From Siphonodentalium dalli (Eukaryota; Mollusca; Scaphopoda; Gadilida; Siphonodentaliidae): a DNA stretch of 64,000 bases. The stretch covers positions 86,946,958 through 87,010,957 of the forward strand of contig CP136069.1 in assembly GCA_032622095.1 (NCBI GenBank), read 5' to 3'. The notes beneath the pieces were generated by a model. That model was given only the letters and a program-made list of their open reading frames with translations, searched no databases and was not told the origin of the DNA. The position numbers and the translations under genes are program-made. Positions 1 through 11,699 of the stretch are shown here, in pieces; position 1 is the first letter of the stretch; each line of letters begins with the position of its first letter.

Positions 1-2733
1 GATAGTATAAACAAAACAGTTCAAACGCATAGACCACATGCAGAAGATATACATCGCGCTTCTCGAATATAGATCCTAGTATATATATATAAGAAAGTTA
101 TTTTGAATACTGAAACAAAGTTGATCTTCTAACGTAATTTTCTATGTGTCTAATTAGTTTAATTGTGACTATTTGTGCCTATATAGACCAATCATGACAC
201 TAGATTAATTGCCAACAATGAGTGTCTTATCTGATTAACCAACTTGGACATTGATGTACGTTCATATATATACTCTCGCAAACTTTCGAAACATTCTTTG
301 CAAGTATTTCGGAAAAGATAGATATAATGTGCCAGAAACCGAACTAAAAAAAAATGCTTATAAAATTAACCTGTATATACCACAGCTAACCACGTGAGAA
401 GTAAAAACCATGTAGTTCCACTAGTATAACGATGCCATAGAAATTTGCCTGTAAATAGCATGCAATTATCTCACAAGAATCAATCATATACAGGGATATT
501 TAGGCAATGTGTTAGTAGTACGGTCACATGTGGAAGTACCGATAGTTTACATCTCGTGTCGTTAGCTTTAATATGTATTTTATATGCATGCATGTTGCCT
601 TTCCTATTCTGGCACCATACAGTTTTCTATGAGAAAATGCCTTTACAAATGCCATGCAAACTTGCCAGTGTATGAACGTACCCTGAAGTGATAATTAAGT
701 GATGCTTTATAAATTAACCTATATATGTAATGTGCAAAGATTTGAACTAAGACTTTATCATTATACTGTGACATGTTAATAAGTCACTAAGTAGCGGCCA
801 TATTCAATCAATCCAGCCCCGTTTTTTAGTGCTACTGTTCAAAATTATGGAGTTACATTCCAGAACAAAATGGAGCTTTTGATTATTCATGAATTCCAGA
901 AAGCATGTGGACCAATTCCAATAGACCGAAATGCTAGACTCGAAGATATAGATTGACATTTGACGATATTTTAGATAATAATCATATTGAATAGAAATTA
1001 ATTTGATAATATCATTTCTGGATTGTTACGGTGCATGTGGCTTGCGCACAGCCACATTTCCCGTCAATTTCTAGCCGACTGGTTAAGATATGCAAGGCGA
1101 ATGGCTGGCGACCAACAAGTGGGAATATCATGTTTAACAACGACAAACTAACTTATATGCATACTTTGTACATAAAATGTAACGTCAAACCTCCGTTATA
1201 TGATAGCATCGTATGTTTTATTATTTTCCTTGGAAGAACAGGCAGAATGGACTTTAATATTGAAAATACTTATGGGTATTGGTCTAACAACTTAATTTGG
1301 ATGTTCTCTATGTGAAAAGGGGCATTAAAATTGAGTTTCATGAAGTCCCACCAACTCTAAGACACATCGAAATAATGACATCTAATATACAATTGCACTT
1401 TGTAAAATTTAAAGATATTACTGAGCGAGTCAATTTATATGGCATCAATTATCATCAAATATATCCCAAATCGATGATGATCTCGTAAAATTCAGCATAA
1501 AAGTAAGAAATAATTTTTAAATTGCAACCATCCATCATATTCTCGAGTACACCACAACCGACAGATGCTTGAAATTTCTTATCCACGTTTGGTGACAGCG
1601 TGCGCGATCACATGAAAACAGATTACTTGGAAACTTTCATGCACACACTATAGTACTTACTATAATTTCATAATATTCATAGGAAAACAGTTCGGAATCC
1701 ATCCACTTGTAATAAGAAATATATATGGCGAATATATGAATTACTCCGCGTTCTGTAGAAGACTGGGGTGAATTATAGGATATAACGAAAGCCACGACAT
1801 GGAATGCGGTGAAATTAACACATGTGCTTAGAATAACAAAACATCAGCTGTTTCAAAGTTGAAGACGAATTGCACAAACACCTTATATAATTACCATATG
1901 ATCCACAATATATACAACGAACAGAATTGAAATTTAAACTCCGTTTTGAATGATCCATATATACAACGAACAGAACTGACATTAAAAAGCCGCTTGGACA
2001 ACATATATACGTCAATGCATAGCTGTGACATATTGACAAATCGGTCCGAAGTACACGGAACTGATGTAAATATATAGGTCGTGTACTTACCACAACAACC
2101 TTCATGTCAGATATAATCCTCGCATTTTTTTGGCATTAATAAAGAAATCAGCAGTTAATCGCGTGTTTATATCTCTATGATTCTATGCATGCGCTCCGCT
2201 ACCCGTGGACCGCACTCTCTGGAAACAACCGCTTGTTCAATAATAACCGCGATCACTATCCCATTTATTCCGATTATTAAGTACGATTCCGCAATTATCG
2301 TTTGGCACAATGCGATTTCCTATAGTTCGCCCCAAGCCCGAGGCAATCCACGGGTAATGCTGGTCGTATATGCTACGCCAGTCAGCTGGGGATTAACTTA
2401 ATGCAAGTTTGTTTACTCTGTTGTTTTACCCTGGGGAATTAATTCAGTCTACTTATTAATTAGCTCAAATAGCCCATTCTTGTATATGAGGGACCTTATG
2501 CTATTTTAATCAACCGATCAGCTATAGGTGGGGGTCTCAGACGTACAATACACGTGTACACACATGCAGGGTACGACGAAAAATATACCCAAGGTCCAAT
2601 GCATCACCTCTTTAGCAATTTTTTTTTTTATTATCCGGCTTGATGTTTAAACCCATCCGACTAAATTTGAAAACATGGAAGAGTTACACATGTTACTGGC
2701 GAGATGTGCAATATTTACAAAGTGCTAAGTGTT
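1..2733. other. AT-rich stretch, no gene recognised
   Basis: I see no coding exon, RNA gene or known element that I can support. Short open frames here are AT-rich and lack recognisable domains or splice-site context. A small direct duplication with a period of about 51 bases sits at 1900-1985, where the block around 'acaacgaacagaa' occurs twice. Confidence 0.5.
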
Positions 2734-2836
2734 ATATATATATATACATATACATAAAAGAAGACAGAAGAATAAAAAGAAGATCGAAGGCGACGAAGAA
2801 GAAAAGAAGAAGAAGAATGAGATAGAAGAAGATTGA
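2734..2836. repeat. Low-complexity (TA)n and purine-rich GAA/AGA tract
   Basis: A short alternating TA run is followed by about 80 bases in which one strand is nearly pure purine (AGAAGA, GAAGAA). It gives a spurious lysine/arginine-rich reading frame. Probably a decayed microsatellite. Confidence 0.7.
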
Positions 2837-3103
2837 CAGATAGCGGTAGTCTCTGTTATCCATCGTCAGTCCTCATTATCGTCATTTTTATATTCATCTA
2901 ATACGTTCTATCAGTATACTTTTCGAGGATGACGAAGGAAGCAGGGACGCACTTTATTAGCGGCGGTTTTATGGTGTCCAATCGGACATGGCAGCTTTAA
3001 CATATTTTCATGTTATCACACATACAATCATATTATTCTACCTATAGGAGATAACACAAAGCAACAAGCTGTTAGCTTAATGCTAAATCATATTCTCATT
3101 TAT

Positions 3104-4017
3104 GTAAAGGCCAACTTAATTTTCGAGTCTATGCCATAAAATATAATTAAAATACTGTAATTCATCACCATTTGAAACATCTGTATCTCAGATGCCCATA
3201 GAGAAATAGAAAACAGTTGAAATCATAGAAAGATTACCCTCTACCCCCGTTTTGGCTCCCAGAATGCAACATAATTCAAACTAAAGATGTATTTTCAATG
3301 GAAGAGGGGTAACTCTATCTTTAAGATATAGAGTTATTCCCCTCCATTGAAAACAATTAACTTTTTACTACAATCTAGATGACAAAAACACGTCGGCAAC
3401 TCAACAAACACAACATGTTCACAGTGTATTACACCGGATGAGTTGATAATACAATGTTTTAGAGCTTCCTCTTGCAAATGGTATATAATATGAAATATAT
3501 TTTAAAGGTACTCAACCCGATAAAACTCCTCTCAATTACTATTTCAATGGCTTCGGGGGTCAAAAATATTGATTCGAGTCGAGGAAGTCACCCATCAAAG
3601 CTCAGATTTGTTAGATATCGATTTTAGAAATCTATTATTTTTCATTATCGGGAATTCTTCCTGGCCCAGTACGTAGTCAATTATTACCACTTGATTATAG
3701 AGTTATCCATCCTTGTCTGTTTGAATAGAATTTTGGCGTAAAATCTCGAGCATGTTACCAAATTGACGGCAGTTATAAGTACTCATCTCGAGAACATAAG
3801 AATTTTCAAAAATCAATATCTAATAACTCTGAGCTTTGTTTGATGGGTTCCTCGACTCGAATCAAATATTTTTTACCCCCAAAGCCAAATAAATAGTAAT
3901 ATAGGACCCTCTGATCGGATTGTTGTTGTTGGAATCTGTTGAGATGGGGACCCTCTTTACGGGTTGAGTACCTTTAAATATGTGATCTGGGGGTTCGAAA
4001 ATTAAGTGGGCCTTTAA
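3104..4017. mobile_element. Inverted-repeat element B, copy 1 (TTAA-flanked), itself interrupted
   Basis: The right end reads AATTAAGTGGGCCTTTAA; the left end has the diverged complement (AAAGGCCAACTTAATT). The same ends and interior occur in reverse orientation at 16652-17142. Near the middle of the uninterrupted unit is a hairpin (3293-3353) whose arms contain TTTTCAATGGA and TCCATTGAAAA. The right end is bordered by TTAA, as in piggyBac-type target sites. No transposase is encoded, so this is a non-autonomous element. A family A element is inserted inside it. Confidence 0.6.
3502..3977. mobile_element. TTAA-flanked long-arm MITE, family A, copy 1
   Basis: Both ends read TTAA then AGGTACTCAA in inverted orientation. 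The arms share long inverted blocks, including the text around TTTGATTCGAGTCGAGGAA and AAAGCTCAGA. One arm carries an extra segment of about 50 bases containing AACAACAACAATCCGATC. Target-site TTAA on both sides and a length near 480 bp without coding sequence fit a non-autonomous piggyBac-like element; the superfamily is inferred from TTAA alone. This copy sits inside element B copy 1. Confidence 0.75.
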
Positions 4018-4106
4018 ACTAACATATTTTCAATAGAATAAAGACAATGCACATGTGAAGTTAAATAAGCATTGTTGTAAACTGAGGTTTGGAACCCTAA
4101 TTTTGT

Positions 4107-4973
4107 TTGCTGGGATCAAAAAAATTCAAAGCATATTAAAGCTTCGTCTTTTGAGAGTAACTGGCTGTCAAATTTTCCAATTGTAACCTAATTATTTCCT
4201 GTAATATAAAACGTACAGATGACGGTGTCGTGGTGTCCAATCGGACATGGCAGCTTTAACATATTTACGTGCGCTCGCGCAACAGAATGGCGATCAGTCA
4301 GATTCGTAGGTACGTACGTTGGTGTCACCCTACCGATTTCACTCCATGACGTCACCCTTACGCAGTACATGCCGGCGACGTTACGGAGTAGATTATAGAG
4401 TTGACGCCCTTGGCACTGACTTCCGTTACTAGCTCGTTGCTATATAAACAAACCAGCGATGTGGCTTTTGTCGAAAATTGACAGTCAGTACATTCGCCCT
4501 GTATACATGTACTTTCAGAAAATACAAAACACCACAACGGTATATACCCCACCAATGTCAGTGTCTCGATATCATTTGACCAAATTTCTTGACATGAAAC
4601 CGCGACAGACACGGCGTGAAATACATCGCATTGAGTAAACAATTTCCCATTGTTTCAATTCAACTTCAAGATCGCGGTAAAATCAAAACCGCAATTTGTA
4701 AGTGGTAAACATCTGAAAAAGACATCAGGTACATGCAGAAACTAATTGTTGTGCATATTTATTTCTATTTGAGGTGGCAATTTTTCATGTTTATCAGTAT
4801 TTTTAACGATAAGAGCGATGGTAATTGGGGGGACTATATTTTATCTAGCGCATTAAATTTAAAATAAAAAGTCGTGAATTGGCTGAGTGTTTTCTATGGC
4901 CGCACATTTCGTTGATAATTACGAGCCATTTGTTTGTCTAAATAACATTTTTAAGTTCGAAGAGCATTAGAAT
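4107..4973. other. No gene recognised
   Basis: The interval after the nested repeats holds no open frame with a recognisable domain. A phrase near 4530 (acaaaacaccacaacgg) resembles the arm of the palindrome at 4974-5140, so this may be flanking repeat DNA. Confidence 0.4.
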
Positions 4974-5140
4974 GGGGATAACAGTGTGGTGTTTTGTGAT
5001 TTCGGAAAGGTACATGACGAATATATTGTGGCAAATACCCGTTAATGGGCTCCGGCTCCGCCGTCGCCCATTACTAAATTTGCCACAGTATATTTGCCAT
5101 GTACCTTTCCGAAATCACAAAACACCACACTGTTATCCCC
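4974..5140. repeat. Near-perfect palindrome with nested hairpin loop
   Basis: Left arm 4974-5036 (GGGGATAACAGTGTGGTG onward) is mirrored by right arm 5078-5140 (ending CACCACACTGTTATCCCC) with few mismatches. The loop contains a second hairpin, TAATGGGC to GCCCATTA (5043-5073). Its compactness suggests a fold-back MITE. An open frame of about 70 codons runs through it and is an artefact of the symmetry. Confidence 0.85.
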
Positions 5141-5285
5141 TAAATAAAATTATTGAAGATTGTAATTGTAACATTAAATTAAATTAAATTAAATAAATTA
5201 AGTAAAATATAGTGAAATTATTTTTTAAATTATTTTTTATTACATTTTTGCGCACGTTGGCATCTCTCTGAGTGCATTCTAGTTT

Positions 5286-5526
5286 CATTTGTTATCACAC
5301 ATAAATTCATATTATTCTACATAGGAGATGGTGGCACCATACAGAAAGCTGTTAGCTTACTGCCAAATCATATTCTCATTTATTATTATTAATATACTGG
5401 ATGTACGTATAGAGATTTAAATGTTGATTGAGAATAAAATTGCTTAAACTAATATATTTTCAATAGAATAAAGACAATGCATATGTGAAGTTAAATTAGC
5501 ATTGTTGTAAACTGAGGTTTGGATTC
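5286..5526. repeat. Interspersed repeat H, copy 2 (uninterrupted)
   Basis: It aligns with the two halves at 3008-3104 and 4018-4106 and more weakly with 14330-14505. It ends at 'aaactgaggtttgga', directly before the tandem-repeat element that follows. Non-coding; family not recognised. Confidence 0.55.
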
Positions 5527-5529
5527 CTG

Positions 5530-5960
5530 AATCCTGATGTGCCCGACTTCGTCTGGGCTATTTAGGGATTTATTTGTGATCGCCTCCGTCTGGGCAGAAT
5601 ATTAGGAGAAAGACAAAAACTATTGTTCGATCGGTCCAGAAACATGCATGCCTATATATGAGCGAGGTCAAGGTCAAGGACACGGTCCCACGTGAAATTG
5701 GATCCGCCCATATTGTTCCCGGGACCAAAGTAGGCCTACATACCAAATTTGAGTCGGATCGGTCGAGGTCCAGAAACATGCCTGTATGAGCGTATATGAG
5801 CGAGGTCAAGGTCAAGGACACGGTCGCCCGTGAAATTGGATCCGCCCATATTGTTCCCGGGATCAAAGTAGGCCTACATACCAAATTCGAGTCGGATCGG
5901 TCGAGCAGTTTTCGAGTCTATAACACACATACAGACAGACAGAAGTTCCAAAATATATAA
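5530..5960. repeat. Tandem-repeat mobile element, head section (about 138-bp unit)
   Basis: It opens with a GCCCGACTTCGTCTGGGC hairpin-like phrase and carries two units of about 138 bp, each with GAGCGAGGTCAAGGTCAAGG and ATTGTTCCCGGG(A)CCAAAGTAGGCC. It closes with a CAGACAGACAGA microsatellite and the phrase AAAATATATAATAGACTAG. The same layout of opening phrase, tandem core and CAGA microsatellite recurs in the next block, so the two look like relatives. The layout resembles pearl/Helentron-associated elements of bivalves (inference). Confidence 0.6.
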
Positions 5961-7655
5961 TAGACTAGCCGATGAGCCCGACGTGTTCCGGGCTATTCAA
6001 AAACCAAATTTCAAGTCGATAGCTCTACCCAGCCCGACGTTGTCCGGGCTATTAAAAAACCAAATTTCAAGTCGATAGCTTTACCCGTTTCCGAGATCTG
6101 GTCTGCGCATGCGCGAAGCTGGCGTCGCACGGGCTCGGCGATCCGATAAAATTCGTATCCGGGGCAAGATGCATTCACATACCAAACTTCAAGTCGATAG
6201 CTCCACCCGTTTCCGAGATCTCGTCTGCGCATGCGCGAAGCTGGCGTCGCACGGGCTCGGCGACCCGATAAAATTCGTATCCGGGGCAAGATACATTCAC
6301 ATAGCAAATTTCAAGTCGATAGCTCCACCCGTTTCCGAGATCTCGTCTGCGCATGCGCGAAGCGGGCGTCGCACGGGCTCGCCAATACGACAACGTCGAC
6401 CGCCTGGTTAAACTACACACACATACCAAGTTTCGTCCCGATCGGTCGAGAATCGTAGATTTGTATATATGACAGACAAACATACAGACAAACATACAGA
6501 CAAACAGACAGACAAACAAACAGAGGTCTTCGAAATATATATGAGACTAGCCGATGAGCCCGACGTTGTCCGGGCTATTCAAAAACCAAATTTCAAGTCG
6601 ATAGCTCTACCCGTTTCCGAAATCTGGTCTGCGCATGCGCGAAGCTGGCGTCGCACGGGCTCGGCGACCCGATAAATTCGTATCCGGGGCAAGATACATT
6701 CAAATATACCAAATTTCAAGTCGATAGCTCCACCCGTTTCCGAGATCTCGTCTGCGCATGCGCGAAGCTGGCGTCGCACGGGCTCGGCGACCCGATAAAA
6801 TTCGTATCCGGGGCAAGATACATTCACATACCAAATTTCAAGTCGATAGCTCCACCCGTTTCCGAGATCTCGTCTGCGCATGCGCGAAGCGGGCGCCGCA
6901 CGGGCTCGCCAATACGACAACGTCCACCGCCTGGTCAAACTACACACACGTACCAAGTTTGGTCCCGATCGGTCGAGAATCGTAGATTTGTATATACAAA
7001 CATACAGAAAAACATACAAACAAACAGACAGAGGTCTTCAAAATATATATGAGACTAGCCGATGAGCCCGACGTTGTCCGGGCTATTCAAAAACCAAATT
7101 TCAAGTCGATAGCTCTACCCAGCCCGACGATTTCAAGAGCGATGAGCCCGACGTTGTCCGGGCTATTCAAAAACCAAATTTCAAGTCGATAGCTCTACCC
7201 GTTTCCGAGATCTGGTCTGCGCATGCGCGAAGCTGGCGTCGCACGGGCTCGGCGACCCGATAAAATTCGTATCCGGGGCAAGATACATTCACATAGCAAA
7301 TTTCAAGTCGATATCTCCACCCGTTTCCGAGATCTCGTCTGCGCATGCGCGAAGCTGGTGTCGCACGGGCTCGGCGACCCGATAAACTTCGTATCCGGGG
7401 CAAGATACATTCACATAGCAAATTTCAAGTCGATAGCTCCACCCGTTTCCGAGATCTCGTCTGCGCATGCGCGAAGCGGGCGCCGCACGGGCTCGCCAAT
7501 ACGACAACGTTCACCGCCTGGTCAAACTACACACACGTACCAAGTTTCGTCCCGATCGGTCGAGAATCGTAGATTTGTATAAATGACAGACAGACAAACA
7601 AACAAACAAACATACATACATACAGACAGAGGTCTTCAAAATATATATGAGATGT
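5961..7655. repeat. Three blocks of 122-bp tandem repeats with CAGA/CAAA microsatellite tails
   Basis: Three successive blocks (about 5961-6546, 6547-7052, 7053-7655) each start with GATGAGCCCGACGTTGTCC. Each then has two or three copies of a GC-rich unit of 122 bp containing TCTGCGCATGCGCGAAGC and ATCCGGGGCAAGATACATTC, a divergent last unit with ACACACGTACCAAGTTT, and a (CAGACAAA)n tail. Units restart exactly 122 bases apart (6109/6231, 6758/6880, 7223/7345). Because 122 is not a multiple of three, the open frames through it are not conserved protein. Much more GC-rich than its surroundings. Probably an amplified non-autonomous element. Confidence 0.85.
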
Positions 7656-8654
7656 CGAGATTATTATATTATTCCCTCCTTGGAAAAGCAATTTCACAGA
7701 GATGAATATTTGGTCTATACAGTCCAGTGGGGTGGAGTTGGGAATTATAACCTATACACTCCTGAATAAAGCCTCTGGAACTCTAGTCACGAACCTGGGT
7801 ATATTCAATGCGCAGACGAGTGAGCTCAACAAATGCGAGAGATTGGAACAAGTACAAGGACAGAGAGGACAGGGGTAGTGAGAATGGGAGGGGTTTGGTG
7901 TGATATCCCCGAATACGTGACCGTGCACATGTCTGATACGGTATTGCCCCAATCATATTTGAAGCATCTATGCGCCTTTGCTGCATGTGAATTCAGAGAT
8001 AGAGACAGATGGTTAGCAATTTGAGCACAGCTCAGCGCTAACAATTGCGATAAGTGCCCTGTATCAGCTGATTTTTCGTGCGGCTGCAATCACATATTTT
8101 ATCAGGAAATTGTTCCTCGTTCCCGCCGAACATTAAAATAATTGCTAAAATAAACACTAATTTGTGTGGGGCGTGAGTGCGCATAAATTCCGTCTGTCAG
8201 AACGCATTGTCATACTAGGTTATTCCGAGTCTTCAAACAGGGACTGGAAAACTGGAAACAGGGACGTGACTCAAAGATCTCCATTGGGGGTATGCAACTG
8301 TACCCCTTGCTCAGGCCCAAATTCCAAACTCAAGGAAATACCAGTTGCACCCTTTAGGTTTGAATTATACAATTGGTACATCCAGCTTTTCATCAACTGT
8401 TCGAAATTTCCATGGAAATTTCCATTTGATGGCCACATTGGTCTAACATTACGACCGAAAGTATGTCAGTATCAGACTTTTTGTATAAAAACAACATATT
8501 TCACACTTTTTCAACTTGGTGTACATTTTAAAATACAAAGGCCAAATAATTGTACATTTTAAACTGTTTCTAATTTCAAGTTTCCAACAAATTTATTTGT
8601 TTCAATCCCGGAATCATCGCGTTAAATTATTGCAATACCCGATACCTGACTCCA
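7656..8654. other. No gene recognised
   Basis: Mixed-composition sequence with overlapping short frames on both strands but no domain, splice context or repeat that I recognise. Confidence 0.4.
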
Positions 8655-9165
8655 GCAACCCATGTATCCACGCAGACCACACAGACCCTTGCCATATAAC
8701 CTCTGAGGTCCACCCATGTGTGCACATAGCACTCCAGTCCACAACTATGTCGCCACATTCCATGACACCCACACATCTGCAGCCAGAACTTACCCACACT
8801 CGCGTTGCCACATTTCAATACTACACCACCACTGACGCCAACACCCGCCTCTGCCACATGACCATCCACACACATCATCTCTGTCGCCACACGCATGCCA
8901 ACCTATACACCTGCCACGTCGCATGACTATCAATGCACACCACCTCTGCCCACACACTCACGCCAATCTCCACACGACAAACCCACATGATCATCCATGT
9001 ACACAAACTCTGTCGCCACACTCACGCCAACCCCACATGGCAATCCACTCATTGCCAACATTCACCCCTACTACATCACACCCATCTATGCACACCACCT
9101 TGGTCCACTCATACCACCCAATTACGACAACCCCAACCCCTGCCACATACCACGCGGCACGCTAA
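8655..9165. repeat. CA-rich, G-poor degenerate minisatellite (about 64-65 bp unit)
   Basis: One strand is dominated by CCACA/CACAC phrases. A recognisable unit containing CTCTGTCGCCACAC and ACGCCAACC recurs at about 8863, 8928 and 8992. It yields His/Thr/Pro-rich spurious frames in several phases. No protein is supported. Confidence 0.75.
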
Positions 9166-9352
9166 CAGTGTCCACTCAGTTTTACCAGGAAGTATTAAAA
9201 TTGGGTGAAGAGGCATATCATATACTTATAAAGTGTTTATCTGTCCACGTAATGGCGACAGGCACACTCGTGCCATCCCAATTGTATGTGTTCTGTATAG
9301 TACTCTGTTAATGCAGTGATTAACCACGGTACACTAAAGTCATATATGTTGT

Positions 9353-9812
9353 AATATGTGACCCGCCTGCGGCCATATCAAATCCAGTCGTAAGTCGGGA
9401 TTTTTTTTACCCTGTGCCAATACATTCTCTTATATATGCGAGTCGACCATAGGTCGCCTCGCATATATAAGAGAATGCATTGGCCTAACAATTTTTTACA
9501 ATTTTAAGAATTTTTTCTTGTATTCTTTAACAATTTTATAATTTTACCCATACAGAGCCCCAGACAAACATGAGCAGACGACACTCTTCGTGTGGGGCTC
9601 CCTGCAGGGTAATGGATGTTTTTTTAATTTTAGGTCCTAAAAAATGTAAGAAACATTTATTTAAAAAAAATGATAAAAAATTATTAGGCCAATGCATTCT
9701 CTTATATATGCGAGGCGACCTATGGTCGACTCGCATATATAAGAGAATGCATTGGCAAAGGGTAAAACAAATCCCGACTTACGACTGGATTTGATATGGC
9801 GGGTCACATATT
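9353..9812. mobile_element. Fold-back element with a hairpin inside each arm
   Basis: The left arm (9353-9492) and right arm (9684-9812) are inverted copies; outer ends are AATATGTGACCCGCC and GGCGGGTCACATATT. Within each arm lies a separate near-perfect palindrome (9408-9483 and 9688-9754) built from CCAATGCATTCTCTTATATA and its complement. The spacer is AT-rich with an unrelated short segment near 9545-9610. No coding capacity is seen. It could extrude as a compound cruciform. Confidence 0.85.
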
Positions 9813-10503
9813 GGATATCCGCGTTGGGTCGTTTGTCCCCTGCATTGATCCAGGCTCAACTGATGCGGAGACTAAATAATCATTTAATGATTTTCTGGAA
9901 TGTTACCCACGACGGAAAGTCCATTATAAATTATAAATGTGGACTGTATGAATGACAATATTGGGGGATATAAATTTAACCACGATAATATAGCCCAAAT
10001 ATAGATCAATCGTCATGTGTAGCCCACCAGTACATCAATTCTGGAGTGTTACATCCTTTGGTATTATGCAGGGAGTATGAACGTCATGAATAATGGAAAC
10101 TGTGTGTAATTTTGGAGCCAAGATGTCTTGTTACAAAAAGTACTTCACTGAAATAAGAATGGTGGCATGACATATTGTCACATATATATTTCACTGAAAT
10201 GAGATTGCACCAAACCAATATCGTAAATTGGACGAAAAAAAAAGTTTATATTGGTGTAAAACAATATTTATTTTTCAAAAAAATCAAACATAACACACAC
10301 ATATAGAATCAGAGAGATTGATAAAGAGGATTGGCTAACAAGCAAAAGGCTTTTTAAAAGTCCTCTCCTCGTGGAATAAATGTTACCTTATGTGAAGGAA
10401 ATATCAGTTGAGGTAAATCAGACGGGATATATAATTTGTGTTTGATTGGAATGTTATTACATATATGGAATTGAAGTATGGGTACAACGTTGTAATACGT
10501 GAG
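9813..10503. other. No gene recognised
   Basis: AT-rich sequence without recognisable domain, RNA or repeat structure. Confidence 0.4.
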
Positions 10504-10978
10504 TTAAAGGTACTCAATCCGATAAAACTCCTCTCAATTACTATTTCAATGGCTTCGGGGGTCAAAAATATTTGATTCGAGTCGAGGAAGTCATGCACCC
10601 ATCAAAGCTCAGACTTGTTAGATATCAATTTTAGAAATCTATTATTTTTCATTATCGGGAATACTTTCTGGCCCAGATTATTATTAAAACTTGATTTTAG
10701 AGTTATCCATCCTTGTCTGTTTGAATAGAGTTTTGGTGTAAAAATCTCGAGCAGGATACGAAATTGACGGCAATTATTAGTACTCATCTCGAGAACATAA
10801 CAAATTTCAAAAATCAATATCTAATAACTCTGAGCTTTGTTTGATGGGTTCCTCGACCTGAATCAAATATTTTTTACCCCCAAAGCCAAAGAAATAGTAA
10901 TATAGGACCCTCTGATCGGATTGTTGTTGTTGGAATCTGTTGAGATGGGGACCCTCTTTGCAGATTGAGTACCTTTAA
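10504..10978. mobile_element. TTAA-flanked long-arm MITE, family A, copy 2
   Basis: Ends are TTAA plus AGGTACTCAATCC and its complement, with the same long inverted arms as the other copies. It lies just upstream of LINE copy 1, whose 5' region is missing. The element may have inserted at, or near, the truncated LINE end. Confidence 0.8.
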
Positions 10979-11044
10979 GGGAGTTGCACGTATGCGTCAC
11001 GACCACGGTTCATGCTTATAGTGTAAATGGAATCTAGCCGCATT

Positions 11045-11572
11045 GCCTGAACTAATCTTGCATTTACTGAGACCTGGCTATCAGATTCAACCTCGGACGA
11101 GGAGTTGACAATACCGGGATTCAACAGCCCTGAACGACTTAATCGTCCTACTCTCGGTGGAGGTATTGCGATTTATGTCCGCAACTCACTTCATTTCAAA
11201 AGGCGAAAAGATATCGAAATACTCGGCCTTGAACATATGTGGTTAGAAATCTTCACGCATACGAACAGTTTCCTTTTTGGAACCTTCTATAGACCTCCGA
11301 ATTCACCTGTAGAACTCTGGGATAAAATATACACTTCACTTGATGGAGCGATGGATACAAAAGAATCCAGAAATCACACAATTGTTACCGGAGATTTCAA
11401 TTGTAACCAACTGTGCACTGAACCAAAACAAACAAGATATATATGTGGGAAGTTTGGTATGAAACAGCTTATAGAACAACCAACCTACTTCACTGAAAAT
11501 TCCCGATCACTCTTAGACCTGTTTTTTTTCTCTCAAATAAACCGGATTTTGTACAGTCGTGTGAGATTTTAG
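11045..11572 (+). pseudogene. LINE copy 1 endonuclease fragment
   Basis: The frame includes TETWL just before 11105, GGGIAIYVRN, a YRPPNSP segment and the GDFNCN motif characteristic of the APE-like endonuclease of non-LTR retrotransposons, which nicks target DNA. The N-terminal catalytic segment is missing. The frame is lost at a T-rich stretch (11521-11530), before the expected SDH motif. There is no credible ATG start because the element is 5' truncated. Confidence 0.8.
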
Positions 11573-11699
11573 ATCCTTTTTTTGCAGAATTGGTTCGATA
11601 TCACTGCCCAATCGTACTTACTTTAAATATTTGTAAAGGGACATCGAACCGATTCATCAAAAAAGAATATGGAAATACAACGAGGCAAATTTCAGTGCA

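Larger units (their letters stand above)
3008..4106. repeat. Interspersed repeat H, copy 1, split by a nested insertion
   Basis: The two halves (about 3008-3104 and 4018-4106) match the left and right parts of an uninterrupted copy at 5286-5526. The left half shares the text around 'taggagat' and 'gctgttagctta'; the right half shares 'caatagaataaagacaatgc' and 'aaactgaggtttgga'. Everything between them is inserted DNA. No coding potential is seen and the family is not recognised. A separate block of about 30 bases (ggtgtccaatcggacatggc) occurs at 2972 and again at 4222. Confidence 0.6.

Noticed and set aside
6011-7582. Long overlapping frames on both strands through the 122-bp repeats (Arg/Ala-rich products)
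   Set aside because: They follow the GC-rich tandem units, shift phase each unit because 122 is not divisible by three, and show no domain.
8516-9311. His/Thr/Pro-rich frames in three phases
   Set aside because: Produced by the CA-rich minisatellite; no phase is favoured.
10602-10817. A frame recurring in several places (starting MIFEICY or similar)
   Set aside because: It lies in the arms of MITE family A and recurs only because the element recurs; other copies break it.
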